Assembly (NCBI RefSeq): GCF_026151205.1
Contig: NC_087083.1
Span: 2,234,501 to 2,298,500, forward strand
Direction: 5' to 3'
From: Bolinopsis microptera
Taxonomy: Eukaryota; Ctenophora; Tentaculata; Lobata; Bolinopsidae
DNA: 64,000 bases
Positions within the stretch are counted from its first letter, which is position 1. The number at the start of each line of letters is the position of its first letter. Below, in pieces: positions 1 through 10,700 of this stretch. Both the position numbers and the translations under genes were made by a program. Below the pieces are notes generated by a model that saw only the letters and a list, made by a program, of their open reading frames with translations, did no database searches and had not been told where the DNA came from.

Positions 1-1597
1 CACAGTAATTGAAAGAGCCCTGAAATTAAAAGACATTTATGTGATTAACTCACTATGCTCACTTTAATTTTGATGAGTTACAGAGAAGGAAAACTGTCAT
101 TATATGCGCATTTATTGTGACTTTTATCTGGCCGAATATACTAATAAAGAAAAACAAGCTTGATTCATTCATGATTTATGAAATCATGATTTATGAAATC
201 ATGTTTTTACAACTGTTCGTGCTTATTGAATTGCTCAATGATATTGTCTTTGGAACAACACTCAAAAAATATCATTACCATGCTAATCCTGCAACTATGA
301 AATTGCAAATGACATGGACAAGATGGGTAGATGGCCCAGCTTTACAATTATTACAATTATCTGTGTAAGCTAATTACAAAAACAAATAGTGATATATTCC
401 TTATTGATTACCTTATGATATTTATAATTAATTGTAGCTGTAATCTTCAAAATAACAGGACTAGGAGGATTCTACTCCAAGTGTAGTACCACTATTTCTC
501 CAGTTCCACAGCTAGATATGCGATCACTCTACAGTTTCACAAGATTGAAACTGTTGCAACGTGTTTTCATACAGTACTAATACTACTTGCATTATCATAC
601 TGAGCTGAGCGCGTGTTTTATCGGAATTTGACCGTTATAACTTGACCTTGCGTGGACAGTAGCTTTAAACTTAAGGTTGGAGCATGCCAACAATGCACAA
701 TTGATCAACTAACTATTTAGTTAATACTTTTAGCATGGCATCTTATTCCGAATGTTTGTACTTATATTAGAAGGAAAGTTTTAAATAATATCGGGTTGTC
801 GCGGAAATCTCTCCTACTGCATGAGCAAGGTTTGTTAAAATATGTTATCCAGCAAATTCAATCCACGAAAATTTGGACAACATTTACAACTAGAGTACGT
901 TTAATAAGCTTGATGCAGGTGAAAGAGTTGTTCAATTAAAAAATGTTGTATTTGCTAGTTGGCTACAGAACATTGATCATATTGATTATTGATGACTGAA
1001 GTTGATTCTTAGTTTCTGATTGAAATCGTTGTGTAAATTTTAACATGCAGTCAAACCATTCTATAGTAGGCCTCTCGGGGAAACAAAAAGCTCACAGCCG
1101 CGGTATATAAAACCCCGATATACAGCTTTATATGCTCCCAGTGTATGTAATCTCTCAAACTACCTGTCAAGCGTCTCACATATCCCATTAGGGCCTTATA
1201 TTTTTATATGCACGTATGGTCATGGATTACAGGATTACAGCTCGACAATCGACATGTTCTAAAATCACCACCAATTAATGTGATCGGAGCTATAATAGAT
1301 CACAGTTATTGCACAAAACTATAGCTAATTAACTAAACGTTTGTGAGAAAAGAAGAGGCCCGGTATATCGAGGTACCCGGTATATAATAGAGAGGCACGG
1401 TATATAAAAGTATAAAGGTTTGGCTGTATTCACTATAGTTATCTATAGTGAATACAGTCAAACCTTTACAGTCAAACCCTTTTTATATATACGAAACGTA
1501 GAAAGACAAATAATGTGTAATGATTCAAATAATATCATAATCATTCAACGTGGTAAAATATATTTTACATAACATTTTAATCTATTTTCAGCTAAGG
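1..1597. other. Upstream non-coding region of the hemocyanin-like gene
   Basis: AT-rich sequence with no convincing coding exon on either strand. The only organised structures are repeated CGGTATATAA-type words between about 1099 and 1405 and a strong hairpin at 1414-1467. A splice acceptor (TTTTCAG, ending at 1591) lies just before the start codon at 1598, so an untranslated first exon and promoter probably lie somewhere in this stretch; I could not place them. Confidence 0.5.
1414..1467. repeat. Near-perfect hairpin (foldback)
   Basis: The arm at 1414-1437 is mirrored by 1444-1467 with one mismatch, around a short loop. The right-arm word CAGTCAAACC is repeated once more just downstream. 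It may be the terminus of a small foldback transposon; the other boundary is not clear. Confidence 0.6.
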
Positions 1598-3727
1598 ATG
1601 GCTCCTGCTGCAGATGGCTGTTGCCATCATTCCCAATCCTCCAAAGAGCTAAGAGGGAAGATTCTGAAAGCATTTTTATATGACTCAAAACACAAATCTT
1701 TCCAAGACCTCAAAGACGGAGCCTTCTCCATAAAGGATCACCTCAAAGATCACAAAAATGTGGATGCAACCGTGAAGGAGCTAAAAATCGCTGCCAAACC
1801 AGATTTCAGCGTGTTCATAGAGGAGGACATGCGAGAAATTCAAAGAATTTCCGACCAGTTACAGAGAAAACCAATTAACAATGTGATTAACGCATTTCGT
1901 TACCTCAGGACAGCCTGTCCTAACAGCACGTTTGTTGATCATCTAGCCAGAGTGACCTTCCAGAACCACCCAGCCAGTAGAAACGTCCCCCTTCCAGCTC
2001 CACACCAAATTATGCCTTTTACTTTCTTCAAGAGGGGTAAGGTAGTGGCCGCTCAAAGGAGCATTCCAGGGGTAGATAACCTGGTGTTGGAATTAACCGA
2101 CCCGAATAAAATGCTCCAAGACGGGGATATCCTGCCTACAAGTGCAAAGTTTGACAAAGAAAGAAGGATTGCTTGGTGGAGGGAAGACCTCGGGATGCTG
2201 ACCCATCATTACAATTGGCACATAGCTTATCCGTACCCACCCAAACAGCCTCGAGATCGTCAGGGCGAACTGTTTGGCTACATGCACGAGCAAATGTTGG
2301 CTCGATACGATTTTGAGAGAATAGCCGTGGGCCTCAACCGTGTACAACCGTACGGACCGGGATTTGGTTGGGATAAACCACTGGTTGAAGGGTTCAACTC
2401 ACAGTTAGCCATGTGTTCAGTGAGAGGAGCCAATAGCAACCTTTCATCAAGTAATACTTACTACATAGGCAAAGGAGTACCAAACACAATCTCCCTTGAT
2501 GACATGAAGAGGTATAAAGATAGGATCTCCTCAGCAATAGCAGTTGGTTTCCTTTACAAGGATGCCCAAAACAAAGTTATGCTAGATCTTAAAGATGGCA
2601 TGAACCATCTCGGGAACACCATGCAAGCTAACCAAGGGTCGGTTAACAAGACCCTGTACGGGAACCTACACAACAATGGTCATGTGATCCTGGGTAGGAT
2701 CAACGACCCTTCAGGAATGTACCAGATACCACCAGGGCCCATGAACTATGACCAGGCTGCACCACGAGATCCCGTCTTCTTCCGCTGGCACAAGTTCATT
2801 GATAATCTGTTTGAGGAGCACCGCTCAAATCTACCTTATCAAAACGTTCAGGATTTGGTTTTCGATGGTATTAGCATCGAATCTTTCTCTGTTAAACTGG
2901 AGCCATCCGAGGACGACAAAGAAAAACTTGAGAAATCTAAAGTTTTTTCGGAAACAGAAAACCATTTTTATACCCACATGGAAAATAAATGGTACAAGAT
3001 CTACAACTCCAACGCAACTGAAGAGGGTGGTGATTCTGACTACTCATCTGCGAGTGTGTCCCAAAAAGCTCTCAACCACATACCCTTCAGCTACGAAATA
3101 AAAGTAAAGAACGACAACAAGCACGAACAGAACATAGTTTTCAGAATCTTCCTGGCACCAGAAATAGACGAGGGAGGACCCCTGGATCACTCGAGGACCA
3201 TGTTCGTGGAACTTGATAAATTCGTGGTGAGCGTTAAAAAAGGGACAAAAACGATAAAAAGGCAAGATAACCAGTCATCTGTGATTCTGAACCCTCAACC
3301 AACGGTAGAAGACATCGCTACCAAAGACGGGCCTTTGAGGGGAGATTGCATGTGTGGCTGGCCGCTGAACCTTCTAGTACCAAGAGGGACCGCAGCTGGG
3401 ATGAGAGGAAATATTTACGTTATGGCAAGTGACTGGAATAAAGATGGTCAGGACCCTTATTCGGGAATGGAGGGGAGTGCCTCGTATTGTGGTAAGCAGG
3501 GTGCTAAATATCCTGATAAGAGACCGATGGGGTTCCCTTTTGATAGGCTGGTGGTTAATAGGGATGGTAGCTCTCCTGTTGGAACTTTGGGAGAGTTTGT
3601 TGAAGCTGTTCCGAACAGTTTTAGTGAGAAAGTAACCATCACATTCCTTGATAAATGGCCGATTCAGGAAAAAAGGGAGGATGCTAAGAGAGCAAGCCGT
3701 CAAAGAGACCGTCAAAAGGGCGAGTGA
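1598..3727 (+). CDS. Arthropod-type hemocyanin / phenoloxidase-like type-3 copper protein
   Basis: A 709-residue protein in one uninterrupted exon. Hemocyanins bind O2 and prophenoloxidases oxidise mono- and diphenols at the same binuclear copper site. Three-domain layout: helical N domain (~10-130), copper domain (~135-400), C-terminal beta domain (~430-680). All six copper ligands are visible: CuA H204 and H208 (in HHYNWH) and H230 (YMHEQ); CuB H358 and H362 (LHNNGH) and H398 (RWHKF). The C domain holds the family motif CMCGWP (C584, C586). Start chosen at 1598 because a splice acceptor ends at 1591; the 16 codons upstream in frame read through that acceptor. No signal peptide is seen, as in arthropod prophenoloxidases. 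A candidate polyadenylation signal AATAAA lies at 3783. Oxygen carrier versus phenoloxidase cannot be decided from sequence; an enzyme is more likely in a single-gene context. Confidence 0.93.
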   Translation: MAPAADGCCHHSQSSKELRGKILKAFLYDSKHKSFQDLKDGAFSIKDHLKDHKNVDATVKELKIAAKPDFSVFIEEDMREIQRISDQLQRKPINNVINAFRYLRTACPNSTFVDHLARVTFQNHPASRNVPLPAPHQIMPFTFFKRGKVVAAQRSIPGVDNLVLELTDPNKMLQDGDILPTSAKFDKERRIAWWREDLGMLTHHYNWHIAYPYPPKQPRDRQGELFGYMHEQMLARYDFERIAVGLNRVQPYGPGFGWDKPLVEGFNSQLAMCSVRGANSNLSSSNTYYIGKGVPNTISLDDMKRYKDRISSAIAVGFLYKDAQNKVMLDLKDGMNHLGNTMQANQGSVNKTLYGNLHNNGHVILGRINDPSGMYQIPPGPMNYDQAAPRDPVFFRWHKFIDNLFEEHRSNLPYQNVQDLVFDGISIESFSVKLEPSEDDKEKLEKSKVFSETENHFYTHMENKWYKIYNSNATEEGGDSDYSSASVSQKALNHIPFSYEIKVKNDNKHEQNIVFRIFLAPEIDEGGPLDHSRTMFVELDKFVVSVKKGTKTIKRQDNQSSVILNPQPTVEDIATKDGPLRGDCMCGWPLNLLVPRGTAAGMRGNIYVMASDWNKDGQDPYSGMEGSASYCGKQGAKYPDKRPMGFPFDRLVVNRDGSSPVGTLGEFVEAVPNSFSEKVTITFLDKWPIQEKREDAKRASRQRDRQKGE

Positions 3728-5636
3728 AACAATCAAAAAACTGCGTCATCGTTCATTTTAGAGTTAAGGTTGCATATTTACGAATAAAAGCTGAGATGAT
3801 ATAAAGACGAACGACATTCTGGCAGTGTTTTTAGTTTTGAGACACAACAGAAAGTCAGCAACGCGGACTGTTGAACTGTTGAACTGGAAGTATATTGAGA
3901 GTTAGTTTAGAGGAACATTTGTAAAATCATATTTCTAGACGGATGATCTGATCAAAACTTATTTATCAAAACTTATTTATAAATCATTATGTGCTATAAA
4001 ACATTTTTGTATCCTTGTTTCTTTCATGTGTACAAATTTAAATCTGATATATTTCTTTATGTGAATCTTGATAGCAGTAGCTCAGTAGAGGCCATTGCCA
4101 CCTGCCACCTAATTTGGCAGGTTTTACATTAAGGCTGATAATCAATTTGAAGTCTTAAAACGATTCCCGCAAAATTAACCAAAATCCTGCCTATTTATCG
4201 TATTTGCGCAGAGATGTATTTCACGTAAATATTTAATCGAGTTGTTCAGTTATAGAAAAGCCTGCAAAATAAAGACAAAACCTGCCTCACCTTTCACCTA
4301 CTCTCAGCAGGTTTGCTGGTTTGCTGATCGTATAACCTTATCAAGTAGTAGGTTAGTGGGTATAATTTGATCAATAAAATTTCATAATATCAGTATGACG
4401 TAGATGTGTCGATACGTGATTTAACTATTTATGTTCATTAGAAGTAAAACATTGTCATCACTGAGTCTATTAAAAAAAAATAGAAATTTTCTTGAAAGAA
4501 TTTTTCAACTATCTTTTGGTACTTCAAATTTTTTTGAAAATACCATACTCATAACTTTAAAAAGCCTTTGCTGGTTTAACTACAAAAAAGTACAAAAAGA
4601 GTATACAAAAGTACATGCTGTATATATAACTAGCTAATTGATAAATAACCTTCGTATCCACACACATGTAACAAAGTCTGGCAACTGCAATTCTTAAATG
4701 TTAATCGTGTTTAAAAAAACAGATTGTCTTCTCGTACATATTATAATGGCACAGGTAACAAAGTTACTGTATTACAGTTGCACCTCATTCCTTGGTATCT
4801 CTTTTTTTCCTAGTGTAGTTCGTGAAATATCTTGTATATGCCTGATGGTTAGCTTTCTTAAGTTAAAATATCCTTGTTTTAATGAATTTGACAGTTTAAT
4901 TAAGCCCGCAGTAACCTCAATAGTTAACTAAAATATTACTATGATAAAGTAGGAATCCCACGTGAAGGAATCCCAGATGACAAGTCAATGTTACCTCAAG
5001 GAAATAAATCATTGTGTCGATACGAGTCTGGTTTGATCTGAACATACTTTAATTCTTATGAGTTGACATTTTGCAACGAGTTTGTTAATCAATAAAATAT
5101 AAGGTTTAAAACAATTCTGAATGAAACTAAAAATACTTAACTTCTCACACTTTTATCAATCCTAAAATATCTTATTTAAATTTTTAAAGCTTATGAGAAG
5201 TTAATATCATTAAAAATAATATTACTGCCCATCATGGTTTCTCATGCAACATCAAGTAGTGCTGACTGTTGAGTGACAAAGCCCCCAACCTTGCTCCGTT
5301 TTAACCACCTAACCACCTATGAAACCTTCACTCGCAGCACAGGCACTCAGCAGCATCTCACTTTAAACTTCTAAAAGAGGAATTGTATATTACATTGTAT
5401 ATTACATATTTTTCCTCGGTATTTTGATCCTGGTAATTTTTCGCATGATATTAGCATCATTATAAGAATTTGCATCACCGAGGCTGGTATGTAACTTGAC
5501 TGTAGTGGTATACGATCGTTTGTACGACTTCCCCTTACCTAGATTGTACATGTCGTGTGTGATGATTGTACGTATAATACATGACAGACAACTGTAATGT
5601 ATTTTGTAGTTTGTAGTAGATATTGTAATCGTTTGC

Positions 5637-5702
5637 TCTTGTAACTCTTGTAACTCTTGTAACTCTTGTAACTCTTGTAACTCTTGTAACTCTTGTAACT
5701 CT
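5637..5702. repeat. 9-bp microsatellite (TAACTCTTG)n, first cluster
   Basis: About seven perfect head-to-tail copies of TAACTCTTG. Because the period is a multiple of three it creates a false RVTRVT open frame on the minus strand. Confidence 0.9.
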
Positions 5703-6428
5703 GATTACTTGTATTATCTTGTTACATTTATACATATTGTAACGCTTTCTTATACCCCTGTAGCTTTGATTATACATTATACATGGCATACATCAGTATC
5801 CTGTATTTACCCATCCCACATTGTGTAGTGTGTACCAAACTTTATATTTATCTCGTAATCCGTCATGATATCATTTGTAAAGGAAGCGTTAAAACTGGAC
5901 ACAACTGCAGAGTGACAGCACTTATTCTGATTTTGAGAAGTTGATGATTTCTTATAACGTGTTTGTTGTTTACAACTCCTTGTATCATTCTTGATAATCG
6001 CCGGTATATCGTACATAATATTTGTATAACCTTATAACGTGATTAGAAACCATTGTCAGATCATTAGTGGTTATTTGAAGTTATCATTAGGTAACAAATA
6101 TCACTGGGAACCGCATAATATCATTGTTGATCGAATATGTAATAAATACACGAGGATATTTTACATTTCAAAGTATCTGAGCCATGATTTTATTTTATAC
6201 ATAATATTTCTCGCCCTGAGATTGCATCTGAGCAGTAGGGCCATGATTTATTCGCCTTAGTTTATAAGTTTATACATTATATTTCAGGCCCTGAGATTGT
6301 CAGTTCATTTCTAACAATCAGGCATAAGAATATAAAAATACCTATTGAAATTTCCGATGGTTTCCACAGATTTTTAGAAATAGCAAATCAGCAACAAATT
6401 CATGATTATTATAGCTCAGGGTTTTGGC

Positions 6429-6482
6429 TGTAAGTCTTGTAAGTCTTGTAACTCTTGTAACTCTTGTAACTCATGTAACTTA
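6429..6482. repeat. 9-bp microsatellite (TAACTCTTG)n, second cluster
   Basis: About six copies of the same 9-bp word as at 5637, with AAGTCTTG and AACTCATG variants at the edges. Finding the same unusual unit 0.8 kb away implies dispersal from one cluster or a shared parent element. Confidence 0.85.
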
Positions 6483-7069
6483 AGTTACACATGTTACTTA
6501 TTGCATTATTGTAATTTTGTGTGTTTTCTTATCACGTGGTATCGTTTATTGCAACGATCAAAACCAAATTTTACACTTTTTAACATTGTAATTTATATTG
6601 AAACGTGCATTTAAAACTGAGAAAAAATATTTTATCCATCGCAAACAATTTTGAAATTAAAATTATTCCCAAGAAATAAATATTTGATATTTAAATTTGA
6701 TTATAATATTTTGGTATAATATACTGTTCTTCCGATTGTTACTAATTTTGATTTCTGAAATCGTTTCTAATTATCCCGAGAATATAATTTATTGCCTATA
6801 GCTAACGTGAAATTTGTCTTTGTCATATTTTACTCGTTTAACAAAGATAATGAACGTATTACCTGATATTGCCTTATCTATTTGCCATCTAATCTATGAA
6901 TTAAAAGTACCCTTTTGATCATGATTAACTTTTGTGTTTTACAATACAACAATTGCTTGCACGTTTATTTGCTATCGATATTATAGCATATAATAAACGA
7001 CAATAAAAATCCATTGTTGAAGTGGAATTTTAAACCATTGTCCAAACCAACCAGCACCAAAATAACGCG

Positions 7070-7246
7070 TCACTCCATTTTCCAATCTCGGGATCTTCAT
7101 GCACATTCTAGAGCACAATCTAGAGCACAGTATTTGAGCATTTTCAACGTCGCGAAGCACTCCATTTTCACTCCATTTTCCAATCTCAGGATCTTCATGC
7201 ACATTCTAGAGCACAACATTTGAGCATTTTCAGCGTCTTGGAGCAC
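7070..7246. repeat. Direct tandem duplication of ~90 bp
   Basis: The sequence beginning CACTCCATTTTCCAATCTC and running through ATGCACATTCTAGAGCACA to GAGCATTTTCA occurs twice in a row with a few substitutions and a small internal repeat of TCTAGAGCACA. Confidence 0.85.
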
Positions 7247-7767
7247 GCTACTGTTACGGATCTAATTTTATAGTTCGTGGGTTGAGTTTTAATGTGAGGC
7301 AATCTGTTATATTAATTAGGTTAGTGAAGGCCCAATAAAATCACTTGTAGCCGCTGGTGGAGATAGAGTTGCTCTGTTACATTTTATAAAAGCTGCACAT
7401 TTTTACGTTTTTCTCGAGACGTCGATGCAGTTGGTGTTGAATATTCTTTTTGTGCGTTTTGTTCTGGAATTTAGCTTAAGGTTGTATCTATTTGTGGAGT
7501 AAGTAACATTATCAACATTTCGCAACGTTACAATTGAAAGTAAATTATTTGACAGACTAACGTCTAACCTTTACTTGATTTTAGTTAAAATTAAATACGA
7601 AATAGTTCCCGTTTTTATTGTCTATTTGGCATTGTACACCGTTTATTACCTTTGCTAAAGGTTTTTAAAGGTATTATTCATCAATGACACGTTTATTTTG
7701 AGAGGTGTGGAGCATGATGAAGTAGATTATGTAAAGGAACTCAGCAGTCACCTCAAGATCTCCTAAA

Positions 7768-10700
7768 ATGAATATAACATTCTTAGTTATTTTTCTTCTG
7801 CACAACACTTTAGGTAATTATTATTATGCATATGGTAATAAAATTTAACTAACAAAACTACAGGTTATAAACAGCATTGTGTTAATGATAATCATATATT
7901 TAAAGTTTTCCTTATTTCTGTGAAACAAATCTCTTGAAATTTTTAATCAATTAGTTAATTAATTAGTCTATAATCAATTACTTGTTACAGTTAAGGGAGG
8001 AGTATACCCGTACGTTTCCTACAATGGGATGTACAACAATCCTTCTAATCTTGACTGGGGTAGTGCAGGTCAGGCTCCCTTTTTATTGAATACTTTTCAA
8101 ATTTTACAGATTACAGCAATGAAGTTATAAAATTAAACATTCAGTTTCACCAATCCTGTGAGGACGAAATAATTCTTCAAATAGTTTTTGTTAATCTCCT
8201 TAACATTTCTAATAATTAAATCCCGCCATTACTTTTTTCTACTCTCAGAAATACTTCCCTCATCCATTTCAAAAATGTTATTAAATTATTAAAAGATAAT
8301 AACCGAAGCCAAAGCAAATTAATTTTCCTCGTCTCAGGATCACCTCTGTCTCAGCCGGTGCGACCTCACTACAGCGATGGAGCAAGTTCAACTAATTTCC
8401 CAAACCTGCCCTCCCCTCGTGACCTCAGTTTGGAGCTTTTTACCGAGGAGGTGGTGGTTCCCCTTTCTGAGAAATACACTGTTCTCCTGCCTTATTTTAG
8501 TAAGTGAGCTGTGCTTGGCAATGGACAGATGGACTCGTCACTCGAGTCTTGCCATGTGAAGATTTTGGAGTCTTGTAGAGTCTTAGTCAAAGTCGGGCAG
8601 AATCTTTAGTTAAATGGCTGCACGAAATTTAATAAGACTCTGTCGTAGCCTCGTTAAACTGGCAGACTTGGCGAAACTTGCTTCCCTGTGAAACGTCTTT
8701 TCGGGTTCAATGGACTCTGCTGCATTCAAATTTGAATGCCTTTAATTGAACTGAAATGCGACTATCATCCAATACATGATTTAACCCATAACCCCGTACA
8801 ACTGCTCAGTGGAGTTCCTCGACCACGATATCCTGGAGCTGCGGACCACGTGTCCTCCCGAGGATATGAGTATCAGTATCAAGGAGACCGACCCTACCTA
8901 CGGGAATAAAACCCATAAGAAGATGCCAATTGAAAGGATAAGCTACGATGTAGACAGTGGTGTTTGGGCTGACTTCCCGAGGAAACAGGTTAGTTTTAAT
9001 GTGTGTTGTCAAACACAAGGAAATATTTTGTGTTCTTAGGTAGATAGATATGCTAATTGGAAGAAGGTTCCTCAAGATCTGTCTGTGAACAACAACCATT
9101 ATCGGAGCTTTAAGCTTGTCAGATGTCATTGCTTTTGAAGAATGAAACAATTTGCTGTGCCATAGGATAAATTATTTTGTTGTTGTTGTTTCAATCAGTA
9201 GTCATATGTTAATGCTTTTCAAACAAAGTTACAACGAATTCTTCATGTAGTGCATCCTGGGTTTGGACAGGATATGCCCGTTGAAAATATTTCAATCACG
9301 TTACATCACATAATTCTCAATAAATGTAATAGATTTGTAGTGTTGTAATTAATTTAAAACTATTATTGATTATCAATTAATAATAATTAATATGTATTAT
9401 TACAGATTAATTCGGTGTCTTCGTGGATTGATGGTAGCCAGGTGTACGGAATCAGTAAGGGATGGGTTGACATAATCAGATCTGGTGAGTTTGTAACTGG
9501 TTGGTGATTCTTTTATCATCATCTTAGACTTACCTAACTAATAGCAATTGCCATAATAGCGACAAGAGAAACGCCATCGTCGGACGTGAGGAGAGTGAAG
9601 ACTCTTCAAACAACTTTAAATATATTCCTTCTGTAACGTCCTCAATAAATGTAATAGATTTATAGCGTTGTAATTAGTTTAAAACTTTAAAATATGACAG
9701 CAGCTCGGGATGTGAAAGTCATCCATCAAGACTTTCATCATTTATCAAACTAATTAGTAACTCATGAGTAGCCGTGAAATGTATACAATATCTAATGTAT
9801 AGTATAATAGTAATGTATAATATAAATGAAATGTATTTTCACAGGTAAGGGTGGTAAATTAAAGGGGGACACAGCAGGAAATCCAGCTAAGAACACGTGG
9901 GGTGTTCCGTTATCATCCTCTCTGAAGCCTCACAACTGCGAGTATCCGGACATCAAACAGCTCCATCGTCAGTAATCAAACTTATTAACTTAACTTACAT
10001 TATATAAAAATATTATATTGCATAAATATCATATTATATAATAATCATATTATATAATAATCATGTTATATAATAATTATATATAATTATTATATAGAAT
10101 CATAATCATAATATTATATAATTTAATCATATTAAACTTATATAAAGTCTTAGTTGCTTTATTCTCACTCCCGATTCAGTGTTCGGTGACGGGCGCAGTA
10201 ACGAGAACCCCGGTGTTTACTCCCTGCACTGGCTATTCTTTAATGAACACAATCTGATTGCGGAGGAGCTGGGGAATGACACTCGCTACAGGAACATGAA
10301 TGATAAGTGGTTATTTGATAAAAGCAGGTATCTCACCATTGCTAAGTTACAGGTATGTTTCTTCTTCGGTTTATCAATTTAAACGTTGTGAATTAAAACT
10401 TAAAAGGGACACCATAGTTTTTGATAAATTAATAATTTGATAAGTTAATAATTTGATAAGTTAATAATTTCTACTCACAATAGTGCAATAATTTCAAAAA
10501 TAATAGGTGCAATGACTGCTAAGGTTCATGTACAAGACTGGGATTAGTTGTTTAAGTTTTATACACGATTCCAGCAAACAATCAGACTTTATTTCATTAG
10601 CACGAAACTAAAAAGCCTTATCTTAAAGCCTTAAACAAGACACTTGTACGTTTAATCTCCAGATATATGCACCAAGAAGCCGTTAATCGACAATACAAAT

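Larger units (their letters stand above)
3728..7767. other. Non-coding interval between hemocyanin-like gene and Duox
   Basis: It begins with the 3' UTR of the copper-protein gene (AATAAA at 3783). The rest is AT-rich with only short open frames lacking splice or family signals. It contains two separate 9-bp microsatellites and one ~90-bp duplication, listed separately. The Duox promoter should lie in its last part; there is no clear TATA box that I would commit to. Confidence 0.5.

Noticed and set aside
1550-1597. Sixteen-codon N-terminal extension of the hemocyanin-like protein
   Set aside because: It runs through a clear splice acceptor ending at 1591, so it is intronic.
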